From Alkalicoccobacillus porphyridii (GTDB lineage Bacteria > Bacillota > Bacilli > Bacillales > Bacillaceae_D), in NCBI RefSeq assembly GCF_007293315.1, contig NZ_VLXZ01000016.1, positions 1 to 64,000 of the forward strand: 64,000 nt of DNA, in the 5' to 3' direction. The notes beneath the pieces are model-generated. The model saw nothing but the letters and a program-made list of their open reading frames with translations, was not told the DNA's origin and ran no database searches. The first letter of the stretch is position 1; each line of letters opens with the position of its first letter. Position numbers and translations under genes: made by a program. Positions 19,546 to 28,344 of the stretch are shown piece after piece.

Positions 19546-21333
19546 ATGACCACATACAAAAGCAGGCAGGAAATACCCGAGGAAGAAAAGTGGAATCTGC
19601 AAGATCTATACCCGGAGGAAGTTGATTGGCACAGCGATTTAAAGAAAGTTGAAGCGTTAGCTAAAGATCTATCCGAGTACGATGGGAATATAAAGGATGG
19701 ACAATCCTTGTACGAGTTTTTAAAGAAACAAGAGGATCTAAGTTTTATCTTTACCCAGGTGTACGCCTATGCGATGTTTAGTACTGATATTGATACAAGA
19801 GACTCTAACGCCCAATCCCTAAAGGATCGCGCTACACAGGTCAGTGTAAAAGTAGGCTCAGCTACTTCATTTTTCATGCCATTCCTTCTTACTCTTGAAG
19901 AAAAGACGTTAAAGTCCTACATAGAGGAAGTGAAGGAGCTTGAATACTTTGAAGAAGAGCTTTGGGACTCTTTCAGATACAAAGCGCACGTGCTGACTAA
20001 GGAAAAAGAAGAAGTCCTATCTGCATTAGGAGAAGCCCTTTCGTCACCTGACCGAACCTACGGTATGCTAAACAATGCGGACATTCAGTTTGGCACGGTC
20101 ACGAATGAAGACGGCGAGAAAGTGGAAATGACCCGCGGCATGTACTCGAAGCTCATTGAGGATGAAGATCGCAGCAAACGGAAGGAAGCGTATTTTGCGT
20201 ATTATAAGCCGTATGTTCAGTTAAACAATACGATCGCCTCGACACTATCAGCAGCGATCAAAAATAATGTAACCCTTTCAAAGCTACGTCAGTATGAGTC
20301 AGCACTTGGTAAGTCATTATTCACGGACAAGGTACCAACTGAGGTCTATGAGAATCTGATCGCTACAGCAAAGAATAATTTGGAACCCTATCATCGCTAC
20401 ACTGCTTTACGTAAGCAGATACTCGGTGTCGACGAGCTTAGACAATATGACCTAAACGTATCGCTTGTGAGCGGCGCCAAAAAAGATATCTCTTATGAAG
20501 AAGCTTATGAAACCATGCTTACAGCCCTTGCTCCTTTAGGTGAGGAATATATAGAGACCCTAAAGGAATTTAAAGAGAAACGGTACATTGATGTGCGGGA
20601 AACACCTGCCAAACGCTCTGGCGCTTATAATATGGGGGTTTATGGCGTACATCCCTTTGTACTTTTAAACCATCATGATGATCTTGACAGCTTATTCACG
20701 CTAGCACACGAGATGGGGCACGCCATGCACAGCCATTACTCAAGCACCCATCAACCACAAATCACTGCGAGCTATACCATCTTTGTGGCAGAGGTAGCTT
20801 CAACAGTAAATGAAGTGCTGCTTATCCATCATTTACTCGAGCACTCCACTGATAATGACGTACGAAAATATCTACTCAACCACTTCATGGATCAGTTCCG
20901 AGGCACCTTCTTTACCCAGGTGATGTTCGCTGATTTTGAGAAACAAACCCATGAATTAATTGAGCAGGATGAACCGTTAAATGCTGAGAGGTTTAATAAA
21001 ATTTATGAAGACCTATTTCGTGAGTACAATGGACCCGACATCGTGTTTGATGATGAAGTAAAATACGGATGGTCACGCATCCCGCATTTCTACCGTCCAT
21101 TTTACGTCTATAAATACGCCACAGGCTTCGCTTCCTCTATCCAGATTGCCAAACGCATCTTAGATAAGGAAGAAGGCGCTCTGGAGGACTATTTAACCTT
21201 CCTAAAAAGCGGAAGCTCTGAATATCCACTGGATTTGTTGAAAAAGGCCGGCGTGGACCTGACCACACCAGAACCAATTGAATCCGCCCTCGCTTATTTT
21301 GGTGAGATTGTAAGTGAATTTGAATCATTGTAG
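19546..21333 (+). CDS. pepF: Oligoendopeptidase F (M3 metallopeptidase)
   Basis: 595 residues, standard length. The zinc motif HEMGH lies in LAHEMGHAMHS near residue 390, with the third ligand Glu in the following EVASTVNE helix. Cytoplasmic enzyme that degrades short peptides. It has its own ribosome-binding site (AAAGGAG) and a terminator directly after the stop. The gene precedes array C. Confidence 0.95.
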   Translation: MTTYKSRQEIPEEEKWNLQDLYPEEVDWHSDLKKVEALAKDLSEYDGNIKDGQSLYEFLKKQEDLSFIFTQVYAYAMFSTDIDTRDSNAQSLKDRATQVSVKVGSATSFFMPFLLTLEEKTLKSYIEEVKELEYFEEELWDSFRYKAHVLTKEKEEVLSALGEALSSPDRTYGMLNNADIQFGTVTNEDGEKVEMTRGMYSKLIEDEDRSKRKEAYFAYYKPYVQLNNTIASTLSAAIKNNVTLSKLRQYESALGKSLFTDKVPTEVYENLIATAKNNLEPYHRYTALRKQILGVDELRQYDLNVSLVSGAKKDISYEEAYETMLTALAPLGEEYIETLKEFKEKRYIDVRETPAKRSGAYNMGVYGVHPFVLLNHHDDLDSLFTLAHEMGHAMHSHYSSTHQPQITASYTIFVAEVASTVNEVLLIHHLLEHSTDNDVRKYLLNHFMDQFRGTFFTQVMFADFEKQTHELIEQDEPLNAERFNKIYEDLFREYNGPDIVFDDEVKYGWSRIPHFYRPFYVYKYATGFASSIQIAKRILDKEEGALEDYLTFLKSGSSEYPLDLLKKAGVDLTTPEPIESALAYFGEIVSEFESL

Positions 21334-21346
21334 GGGATATGACCAT

Positions 21347-21379
21347 AAGCCAATGTCATGAAGGTGCCATTGGCTTTTT
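21347..21379 (+). terminator. Intrinsic terminator of pepF
   Basis: AAGCCAATG and CATTGGCTT pair, followed by five Ts, 14 nt after the stop. Confidence 0.85.
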
Positions 21380-21480
21380 GTGTCGTGTGGCAGGGGCAGG
21401 AGAGGGCTTTTGTTTTGCAAGGGGGGACGAAGAAAGTAGGTGATGAGGACCTGAGCAAATTTAATATGTGCGGAAATCAA

Positions 21481-21517
21481 AAACTCCCATGCTTCCTTTA
21501 CAAAGCATGGGAGTTTT
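21481..21517. terminator. Second hairpin in the pepF/ywhD gap
   Basis: A perfect 14-bp stem AAACTCCCATGCTT / AAGCATGGGAGTTT with a T-run on the plus strand and an A-run before it, so it could act on either strand. It lies just before array C. Confidence 0.65.
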
Positions 21518-21542
21518 GCTCCAGTATGAGTATGGTGGCTCT

Positions 21543-21708
21543 ATCGTTTCACTTTCAGCTTCTATCGTTTCACTTTGACCTCCATCGTTTCACTTTCTCC
21601 ATCCATCGTTTCACTTTCACTTCTATCGTTTCACTTTCTCCATCCTTCGTTTCACTTTCACCATCTATCGTTTCACTTTCTCCTCCATCGTTTCACTTCC
21701 TCCTCCCC
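21543..21708 (+). repeat. Array C: eight 20/21-bp units with head ATCGTTTCACTT
   Basis: Heads start at 21543, 21564, 21584, 21605, 21625, 21646, 21667 and 21687; spacings are 21, 20, 21, 20, 21, 21, 20. The first 12-13 bases are nearly invariant (the unit at 21646 begins TTCG) and the last 7-8 vary as C/T-rich sequence. The rest of the 441-bp convergent gap holds the terminators of pepF and ywhD and the hairpin at 21481. ORFs across it are low-complexity Ser/Phe strings and are not genes. Confidence 0.9.
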
Positions 21709-21742
21709 CTCATATCCCATCCATCCCACTACTCTCTCCCCA

Positions 21743-21776
21743 CAAAAAAACAGCAAGCACTATGTGCTTACTGTTT
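21743..21776 (-). terminator. Intrinsic terminator of ywhD
   Basis: AAACAGTAAGCAC and GTGCTTGCTGTTT (minus strand, one mismatch) followed by Ts. The 5' arm overlaps the ywhD stop codon. Confidence 0.8.
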
Positions 21777-22305
21777 AATCCTTTTGCAGGGCATCGTGAA
21801 GTTCGGCGTCTGAATGGTTCCACATTTCTTCGTTGTGGCTCTTGAGAAATTCGGCCAGTAGGTGACGAGATTTCTTTTCCATATCATCTACAACAATTTT
21901 GCCTTTTAAGGATTTATCCATTTTGTTCACGTGCTCTGGCATGCTTTTGTAGCCGCGTCTGATTTCCGTATCAACACGCATTTCACAGCCTGCGACCCCA
22001 CCATAATACGGTTTGTTCTCTTTAGAAAGAATCGTTACCCAGACGAGCCAATACAATTTGCCATTTGGAACCTTATCTTTTTCCTTTAAAAATTTAATTC
22101 GTTTTTCCACTGAGGATCTAGCGTGGAGGGCGCCCATATCTACAAAAACTTCATCGTCCTCTGGGTTAACAAAAACAGGTGTCATATTATCCAGGTTTAG
22201 TGTTCCTGCACCATAACCACCATGCCCATCAGTCGAATCCCCGCTTAATATCGTAAAACCGGTTGATGTCTTTTTCTTTAAGTTCTTATTATTTAATAAA
22301 TCCAT
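21775..22305 (-). CDS. ywhD: YwhD family protein
   Basis: 176 residues. Conserved strings STDGHGGYGAG, VDMGALHARSSVEK, PYYGGVAGCEM and MPEHVNKMDK match the YwhD family. Cytoplasmic, no membrane segment; function unknown. AAGGGGAG precedes the ATG. B. subtilis has the same gene close to pbpG and ywhB, as here. Confidence 0.92.
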   Translation of the reverse strand: MDLLNNKNLKKKTSTGFTILSGDSTDGHGGYGAGTLNLDNMTPVFVNPEDDEVFVDMGALHARSSVEKRIKFLKEKDKVPNGKLYWLVWVTILSKENKPYYGGVAGCEMRVDTEIRRGYKSMPEHVNKMDKSLKGKIVVDDMEKKSRHLLAEFLKSHNEEMWNHSDAELHDALQKD

Positions 22306-22510
22306 TAGCTGAACTCCCCTTCAACTTGTTCCGTTTGTTTTTTTTATTTTAACACATTCAGTCTTTGGTTCCTATTTTTCAGCATATGCAAAATCCGACA
22401 ACTCTCCCCAACCAACGACATAAGCATACAAGAGTTATATAGAATATATGGTAGTATATTAGAGTTGAATAGAGATATTATAAAATAATTATAAAATATG
22501 AAAATATATA

Positions 22511-22539
22511 TGGATATTTAGAGATCATAGGACTATAAT
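22511..22539 (+). promoter_or_regulatory. Candidate promoter for the acidic surface protein gene
   Basis: TGGATA (22511-22516) and TATAAT (22534-22539) are 17 nt apart, 40 bp before the start codon. The surrounding 22306-22581 gap is very A/T-rich and holds no ORF. Confidence 0.55.
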
Positions 22540-22581
22540 CATTTCAGCACCATACAAAATATTCCCTTTAGGAGGAAAATG

Positions 22582-23694
22582 ATGAAAAGGTTTGTGTCTG
22601 CATTCCTAGTTTTTGCACTATTATTTTTGTCTGTACCAAATGTGAGCTTTGCCTCAGTGAATGATGAGGAATTAGAGGGGTTTCTTATTGAAAGAGAGAT
22701 TACTAGAGACCAATTGGATGAGTATTTGGCTCGTTGGGGTCAATACGTAAATGATTTTGATACGTTAGAGGAATTAAGTTACTTCGTTTACACAGTAAAA
22801 GGTACCGATCCAGATGGTTTTCCTTTTATCCAATATACTCTTGATTGGTTTGAAATTACATACGACGAGCTAATCTCATTACTTGCAGAGAATGGATATA
22901 CAATAGATGATTTTATTTTTACTGAAGATATAGATGACTACTTATTAGAGAATTTTGAATGGGATTGGGATTGGGAAGAAGAAGAAGATTACTGTGACCC
23001 ATCTCTTGAGCCATTCTTTAAAGAATTCGAGTTCACTTGTGAGGAGTATACAAATCTGATCAATCACTTATTTGATGTTATTGAAAGTAATCCAGAAACA
23101 GTTGACCAGCTTTCTGCACTAGCAGATCGTATGATTGCTTTTGATGACTTTGAATCTGCAAGGGAACTTACTGCAGAAGAAATTGCTGAATTATTCTCAA
23201 TTGGTAAAGAGCTTATTGACTTACTAAAATTAAAACCTGAGTATTATCTAGCCAAGCCTGGTGAACAAAAACCTATAAGTTTTACTGACTTAATGAATTT
23301 AGATAAACTTGAAGGATATGATTTATTGGTTGTGCTATATAATCAACAGAACGATAAATTGGCTGATTTCTTCATTTCTGCTGAGATGTTTAATGCTGTT
23401 TTCATGAAGAAGGTTGGTGGTGATGTTGAAGAAGTGGCTAGAGAAACAGAGAATAAGGTAGAAGAGAAAAACCAAAATCCTACACCCCCTAGTTCAGCTG
23501 AAAAGACAGCTAAACCTAGCGACAAAAAAGTATCCAAAGCAGAGGCTAGCACTACATCCAAAAAAGTAACAAAAACAGTGGATGGTGCAAAAATGCCTAA
23601 AACGGCTACTTCTTACCCTGCGTATGCCATGATTGGTCTAATGATGACGTTAGGCGGAGTGATCTTATTCCGTAGACTTAAGATGGCGTCATGA
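22582..23694 (+). CDS. Processed acidic surface protein with LPXTA-like sorting signal
   Basis: 370 residues from ATG 22582 (six bases after AGGAGG; ATG 22579 is three bases away). Signal peptide 1-26, then a strongly acidic ectodomain with a Trp/Asp/Glu run (EWDWDWEEEED) and two cysteines nearby. A Pro/Lys/Ser/Thr-rich stalk follows (about 285-335). The C-terminus has MPKTA, a hydrophobic segment and RRLK, a variant of the LPXTA signal used by class D sortases. The sortase gene overlaps by four bases. This matches the known class of acidic LPXTA proteins with a dedicated sortase; the ectodomain function is unknown. Confidence 0.85.
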   Translation: MKRFVSAFLVFALLFLSVPNVSFASVNDEELEGFLIEREITRDQLDEYLARWGQYVNDFDTLEELSYFVYTVKGTDPDGFPFIQYTLDWFEITYDELISLLAENGYTIDDFIFTEDIDDYLLENFEWDWDWEEEEDYCDPSLEPFFKEFEFTCEEYTNLINHLFDVIESNPETVDQLSALADRMIAFDDFESARELTAEEIAELFSIGKELIDLLKLKPEYYLAKPGEQKPISFTDLMNLDKLEGYDLLVVLYNQQNDKLADFFISAEMFNAVFMKKVGGDVEEVARETENKVEEKNQNPTPPSSAEKTAKPSDKKVSKAEASTTSKKVTKTVDGAKMPKTATSYPAYAMIGLMMTLGGVILFRRLKMAS

Positions 23695-24353
23695 GTAGGA
23701 GATCTGAGAAAAGGACGAAGCGCTTAAATAAGCGTTTCTTCCTTCTTTTTTTCACCGCTGCCCTTATCGTTTTTGGTTTGTGGTTTACGACAACAAATGC
23801 CTACAAATTCGCCAAGGGGTATTTCCTTTTTAAAACAGAGCAAGTGGAGGCTCAAACGCCTTCTGCTGAAAAACCTAAAGTCGAAACGCCTGAGCCCACT
23901 GAGCCGATTGATTGGTGGCCTGAGCAGGGCGAGTTAATGGGTGAGCTTGAGATTCCTGCCATTAAGGCGACTTTGCCCATCTATCATGGCACGGACGATA
24001 ATGAGTTAGATCAAGGAGTCGGGCATTTTGCTCAGAGTGTATTGCCTGGAGACCCTGATAATTCGGTATTGTCTGGTCATCGCGACACAGTATTTCGCAA
24101 GCTTGGAGATGTTGGCGAGGGTGACACATTAATTGTTCGAACTAAAATTGGTGAATACACATACAAAATTTTTAGGCAGCGTATTGTAGATGAAGATGAT
24201 CGTACGGTGATTGTATCAACAGAAGAGGCACAGCTGACGTTGACTACTTGTTATCCGTTTGAATTTGTAGGATCTGCCCCTGATCGATATGTTCTCGAAG
24301 CTGAGCTTATTGATACGACTCTTTATTCGGAGCTTGCTGATTTCGATTATTAG
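23691..24353 (+). CDS. Class D sortase
   Basis: 220 residues. One N-terminal membrane anchor (about 15-35), a Pro/Glu linker, and the sortase barrel with His130 (LSGHRDTVFR), Cys187 (TLTTCYPF) and Arg199 (APDRYVL). Class D enzymes cut LPXTA between Thr and Ala and attach the protein to the wall. The ATGA overlap with the acidic protein gene indicates translational coupling and makes that protein the likely substrate. Confidence 0.93.
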   Translation: MSRRSEKRTKRLNKRFFLLFFTAALIVFGLWFTTTNAYKFAKGYFLFKTEQVEAQTPSAEKPKVETPEPTEPIDWWPEQGELMGELEIPAIKATLPIYHGTDDNELDQGVGHFAQSVLPGDPDNSVLSGHRDTVFRKLGDVGEGDTLIVRTKIGEYTYKIFRQRIVDEDDRTVIVSTEEAQLTLTTCYPFEFVGSAPDRYVLEAELIDTTLYSELADFDY

Positions 24354-24403
24354 AAGATTGCCTATGCTATACTGGATAAGAAGCTGATAAAGGGGGATTA
24401 TCC

Positions 24404-24589
24404 ATGCCAATCGTAACTGTAAAAATGCTAGAAGGTCGTAATGATGATCAGAAGCGAGCGTTAATTGAGCAAATCACTTCTACTGTCGTTGAAACGGTAG
24501 ATGCGACTCCGGAGAGCGTGACGGTCATTATTGAAGAAATGAAGCCTACCCATTTGGGCAAAGCAGGAAAACGTCCTTCCGATGCATAG
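24404..24589 (+). CDS. ywhB: 4-oxalocrotonate tautomerase family protein (YwhB)
   Basis: 61 residues. The mature N-terminal Pro (MPIVTVKMLEGR) is the catalytic base of this family, and Arg11/Arg-type positions are present. B. subtilis YwhB is a 4-OT homologue with weak tautomerase activity; the true substrate is unknown. AAAGGGGG lies before the ATG. It ends 26 bp from a convergent small gene and shares a terminator with it. Confidence 0.92.
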   Translation: MPIVTVKMLEGRNDDQKRALIEQITSTVVETVDATPESVTVIIEEMKPTHLGKAGKRPSDA

Positions 24590-24598
24590 GATGAATGA

Positions 24599-24642
24599 AA
24601 AAGAAGACCGAGAGATTAATACTCTATCGGTCTTCTTTTTTT
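24599..24642. terminator. Bidirectional terminator
   Basis: AAGAAGACCGA and TCGGTCTTCTT pair, with As before and seven Ts after, so it works on both strands. The stop codon of the minus-strand gene lies in its loop. Confidence 0.88.
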
Positions 24643-24798
24643 AAATTTTATATAGTGATGTACACTGAACCAAATGACAAGAATAACTCCTAGTGTTATA
24701 TAACCAGCTATTGGTCGAATAATCATTAAGCGAAGCAATAGTGGAATGCCAGCACCAAACAACAGCCAAAACAATAAGGCATAGCTGAAGAATTTCAT
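24616..24798 (-). CDS. Small membrane protein
   Basis: 60 residues from ATG 24798 (AAGGG eight bases upstream; GTG 24807 is in frame but too close). Two hydrophobic segments (about 5-25 and 30-47) and a basic tail HHYIKFKKRR. Family not recognised. Its coding end runs into the shared terminator hairpin, an economical arrangement that argues it is a real gene. Confidence 0.6.
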   Translation of the reverse strand: MKFFSYALLFWLLFGAGIPLLLRLMIIRPIAGYITLGVILVIWFSVHHYIKFKKRRPIEY

Positions 24799-24921
24799 GA
24801 TCTTCACCCTTCACGTTATCTAGACATCAGCTTTTCGATGAACTAGTTCCACTATATAAAAACCACTGCTCTTTTTACATAAAAAAGCTGTCTAAAAAAA
24901 TGTGATATTGTGTCTAATCCC

Positions 24922-25428
24922 CTATTGCACCACATAATTCTTAAGCTGACTCATATAATGAATCGCTTTCTCAAATTCCTCATTTGTATATTTTTGTTTT
25001 GGCTTTACAGACATGACCTTCTGCTTCAATTCCTCACCAGACAGATGGTCAAAATATAATAATGTGGATAACAATTCAAGGAAACGAGAGCTCTGTTGAT
25101 TTAAGTCGCCTGTTACATCAGTTAGATCGGGCAGGTTAATCATTGATAGCTTTAAAAAGCGTGTGCCCTCGTCTGAAAGACTGTAACGATAGTGATAATA
25201 ATGCCCCTTATCTTCCTTTAATTCCTCAATAAGCCCTAGATTCGTCAGCTCTTCCATGCGCAGGCTTAGCTCTTCTGAGTAAGGTCCATAGACGTGAAAG
25301 GTGAATTTCTCTCCAAAGGGAACGTTCAGCTTCTTTAATATGTATATCATCTTTTGTAATTTCTTCCGTCCAATGACCTCGCCTGCTTGTGAAAAGAAAG
25401 TCATTAATTTAGCATGTTCTTCTAGCAT
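24922..25428 (-). CDS. ywgA: YwgA family protein
   Basis: 168 residues from ATG 25428 (AAGGAGG five bases before; the upstream GTG 25443 lies inside that site). It contains a winged-helix-like N-terminal part with GRKKLQKMIYILKKL and FHVYGPYSEEL, a pattern shared with DUF4065-type proteins. No function is established. It follows ywfO by 11 bp and should be in one operon with it, as in B. subtilis. Confidence 0.88.
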   Translation of the reverse strand: MLEEHAKLMTFFSQAGEVIGRKKLQKMIYILKKLNVPFGEKFTFHVYGPYSEELSLRMEELTNLGLIEELKEDKGHYYHYRYSLSDEGTRFLKLSMINLPDLTDVTGDLNQQSSRFLELLSTLLYFDHLSGEELKQKVMSVKPKQKYTNEEFEKAIHYMSQLKNYVVQ

Positions 25429-25439
25429 ATGCGCCTCCT

Positions 25440-26741
25440 TCACCTTTCTTGAAATAACAGATTGCGAATCTCTTCTTTTTCCACCTTATTTTCTTTTGAT
25501 GCCAGCCAGTCACTTGGATAATATAACTTATGGTCCGTTCGTTTTTTTCCGGAAATGGATTCAACTAAATCCGATTCCCTTGAAAGCTCTCTTAATTTGC
25601 CATTAGGCTTAACTAAATGGATAGGCACCCGCTCCTCTTCCTCTCCAGGTCGGTAGAAGTCATACGGAAGATCTGAGGAGGAATCAACCACTAGGTAATA
25701 ATCCGGGTCTAATCCAGCCTGAGTAAATAACTCTCTAAGTCTTGCCCAATCAGCCATTTGATTATTAGGGTTAATTTCCACATACTTAAACAGCTTTCGA
25801 TTGATAAATCGATGACATAAATCCTTTAGGATCTCGTCGTCCTCTTCCTGCCACATCTGAAAATAATATAGAACAATCGATTCATCTAACTTAAGATAGT
25901 CTGTCAAGGTTGGTTTTCCTTCAAAAAAAGAAAACAAATGCTGGGGAGGCTGTTGGAACCGGTAGCCTTCTTTGTATAAAAACTTTGCTCGCTGAAAAAT
26001 TTTACTTAATATCACTTCAGCACTTCGCGTAACAGGATGGAAATAAACCTGCCAGTACATTTGATAGCGGCTCATAATATAATCTTCTACCGCGTGCATG
26101 CCGCTTTGTTTAATCACCACTTGATCTTCAGTGGGTCTCATTACACGCAAAATACGCTCCATATCAAAATGCCCATAGCTAACTCCGATGTAATAGGCAT
26201 CTCGCTGTAAATAATCCATTCTGTCTGCATCAATTTGGCTGGAGATCATACTCGTCACCAGTTTATTTGAAGATGTTTTTTCTATGACTTCCGCTACTTC
26301 CTTGGCGAAGTCAGGACCTATTGACGTTAGAACCTGATTTACCTCTGTATCACCAAGAATAATTGCCCTTGTCCACGCTTCATGATCAGAATGAAAGACC
26401 TTTTCAAACGAATGCGAAAAAGGCCCGTGACCAACATCATGTAGTAAAGCTGAAACTAGTGCAAGCTGTCTATCTTTTTCATTCCAATGGGGTCTACCTT
26501 GAAAGACTTCAATCATACGTCTTGTGATCTCATAGACCCCTAAGGAATGGGTAAACCTAGTATGCTCGGCACCATGAAAGGTGACATAGCTTGTCCCTAA
26601 TTGCCGCACTCGTCTAAGACGCTGAAATTCTTTGGTGCCAATGAGCGCCCAAATCAATTTATCCCGAACATGAATATATCGATGCACTGGATCCTTAAAC
26701 ACTTTCTCTTCATCAAGCAAACCTCGATAGGATTCTGTCAT
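25440..26741 (-). CDS. ywfO: HD-domain phosphohydrolase YwfO
   Basis: 433 residues, identical in length to B. subtilis YwfO. The HD metal site is visible as HTRFTHSLGVYE, LLHDVGHGPFSH and a distal Asp in QIDADRMDYL. Proteins of this dNTPase-like group remove triphosphate from dNTPs, and B. subtilis YwfO has been described as such; substrate here is inferred. ATG 26741 is chosen for TGGAGTGG and the family start; nine earlier codons are open. Confidence 0.93.
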   Translation of the reverse strand: MTESYRGLLDEEKVFKDPVHRYIHVRDKLIWALIGTKEFQRLRRVRQLGTSYVTFHGAEHTRFTHSLGVYEITRRMIEVFQGRPHWNEKDRQLALVSALLHDVGHGPFSHSFEKVFHSDHEAWTRAIILGDTEVNQVLTSIGPDFAKEVAEVIEKTSSNKLVTSMISSQIDADRMDYLQRDAYYIGVSYGHFDMERILRVMRPTEDQVVIKQSGMHAVEDYIMSRYQMYWQVYFHPVTRSAEVILSKIFQRAKFLYKEGYRFQQPPQHLFSFFEGKPTLTDYLKLDESIVLYYFQMWQEEDDEILKDLCHRFINRKLFKYVEINPNNQMADWARLRELFTQAGLDPDYYLVVDSSSDLPYDFYRPGEEEERVPIHLVKPNGKLRELSRESDLVESISGKKRTDHKLYYPSDWLASKENKVEKEEIRNLLFQER

Positions 26742-26813
26742 GTCGGTTCCACTCCATTTTCGTCGCAAATACTAATGTTTTTATTATACATGAGCGAGGT
26801 ACAGGATGAAATG

Positions 26814-26852
26814 AAAAAACCAAGACAGCTGATATCGTAGCTGCCTTGGTTC
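26814..26852 (-). terminator. Intrinsic terminator of the dicarboxylate symporter gene
   Basis: AACCAAGGCAGCT and AGCTGTCTTGG (minus strand) pair, followed by six Ts, 12 nt after the stop. Confidence 0.85.
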
Positions 26853-26863
26853 TTGGTCGTATG

Positions 26864-28114
26864 TCAGGACGTCGCCTGCATGTCTGAGTCATCATCATCT
26901 ATGTGGCCATTTTTTCGTTCACTATGGTCTAAAATAACTGCACACACAGCATCTCCAGTGATATTAACTGAGGTACGAATCATATCGAGAATACGATCGA
27001 CACCAATAACAAGAGCAATCCCCTCAGGCGGAAGTCCTACCGAGGTAAGGACCATTGCAAGCATGATCATACCTACTCCTGGTACTCCAGCGGTTCCGAT
27101 ACTTGCAAGGGTCGCTGTTAAAACAATGGTTAATAAGTCAGGGACAGAAAGTGCTTGGCCATATACCTGTGCAATAAATACGGTTGCTATGGCTTGCATA
27201 ATGGCCGTACCATCCATATTAATCGTTGCACCCAGCGGTTGAACAAAGCTAGATACCTGTTTAGATACCCCGAGATTTTCCTGTGCTGATTTCATGGATA
27301 CAGGTAATGTACCATTACTACTTGATAAACTGAAACCCATCGCAATAGCTGGAAAGAATCCTTTATAGAACTTAATCGGATTCATTCTGCCGAAGATAGA
27401 GACAGCCCCACCGTATGTGATCGCACTATGAATAATCAGCGCACCCACCACACACAGCATATACATGGCTAAAGAACTCATAGCTGCAATCCCTGCATCT
27501 CCAAGAGCTGAGGCGAGTAATGCACCCGCACCATATGGAGCAACCTTCATAATAATGCCGACAAGGTACATCATAATTTCGTTACCCTGTTCAAATAGCT
27601 TCGTAATACCTTTAACCTTATCTCCAAGAATGGCAAGCGCAATCCCTACAAATAATGAAAAAGCAATAATTTGTAGCATGTCACCCTCTGCCATTGCTCC
27701 AATTGGGTTAGACGGAATAATATTTGTAATGGTCTCCATAATCGGTGGAGCTTCTTCAGCTGTATAGCTTTCATCTGCTTCACCTAGCAATCCTTCATCT
27801 CCTGGCTGTACAATCAGAGCAATGGATAAACCAATTGCTAGAGCAATAGCTGTTGTGATCAAGAAAAATCCAACGGTTTTCCCGCCAATTCGACCTAATT
27901 TCTTAGGATCTCCCATTCCAGCTGCTCCTAGTGCAATAGAAAAGAACACCAGCGGTACCACAATCATCATGATCAGATTAAGAAATGTTGAACCGATTGG
28001 GTCAAAGAAATATGTATCGACGTATTGAAAAGCATCTGGTGCAAAGATATTAAAGATAATTCCCGTAATCGCACCAACAGCGAGTCCTATTAGAATTTTT
28101 ACTGTTAAACTCAT
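26864..28114 (-). CDS. Dicarboxylate/amino acid:cation symporter (DAACS family)
   Basis: 416 residues from ATG 28114 (GAGGAG seven bases before); 46 upstream open codons are discarded. The fold signatures are clear: the serine-rich hairpin SLSSSNGTLP, the NMDGTA motif of TM7, hairpin 2 (STLASIGTAGVPG-like), and the substrate-binding helix VDRILDMIRTSVNITGD. It imports Glu/Asp or C4-dicarboxylates with Na+ or H+. The residues do not by themselves separate amino-acid from dicarboxylate transport. The C-terminal tail is rich in Asp and His. Confidence 0.93.
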   Translation of the reverse strand: MSLTVKILIGLAVGAITGIIFNIFAPDAFQYVDTYFFDPIGSTFLNLIMMIVVPLVFFSIALGAAGMGDPKKLGRIGGKTVGFFLITTAIALAIGLSIALIVQPGDEGLLGEADESYTAEEAPPIMETITNIIPSNPIGAMAEGDMLQIIAFSLFVGIALAILGDKVKGITKLFEQGNEIMMYLVGIIMKVAPYGAGALLASALGDAGIAAMSSLAMYMLCVVGALIIHSAITYGGAVSIFGRMNPIKFYKGFFPAIAMGFSLSSSNGTLPVSMKSAQENLGVSKQVSSFVQPLGATINMDGTAIMQAIATVFIAQVYGQALSVPDLLTIVLTATLASIGTAGVPGVGMIMLAMVLTSVGLPPEGIALVIGVDRILDMIRTSVNITGDAVCAVILDHSERKNGHIDDDDSDMQATS

Positions 28115-28297
28115 ATTCGTTCTCCTCTCTTCACTTGATATGATTTCTAATTCATTCCCTCTTTTTTCGTAAATGAAACAATTTTCCAGTGTTAATTCCA
28201 TAGCCCTTGAAACATGTGTGCTATTGTATACCACACAGATCAACGCGTGCAATGTTAATTCATACCAGAGCGTATGGCTACATGTGCTTCGAGAACA

Positions 28298-28306
28298 TGG
28301 TATACT
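28298..28306 (+). promoter_or_regulatory. Candidate extended -10 promoter for lipL
   Basis: TGGTATACT, an extended -10 form, lies 38 bp before the lipL start. No convincing -35. Confidence 0.4.
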
Positions 28307-28344
28307 AAGCTAATTAGTTCTATAAGAAACGGGAGATTTTTTTT

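Noticed and set aside
21358-21813. A 151-codon plus-strand frame across array C
   Set aside because: It runs through two terminator hairpins and the repeat, giving a low-complexity Ser/Phe/His string, and overlaps the end of ywhD.
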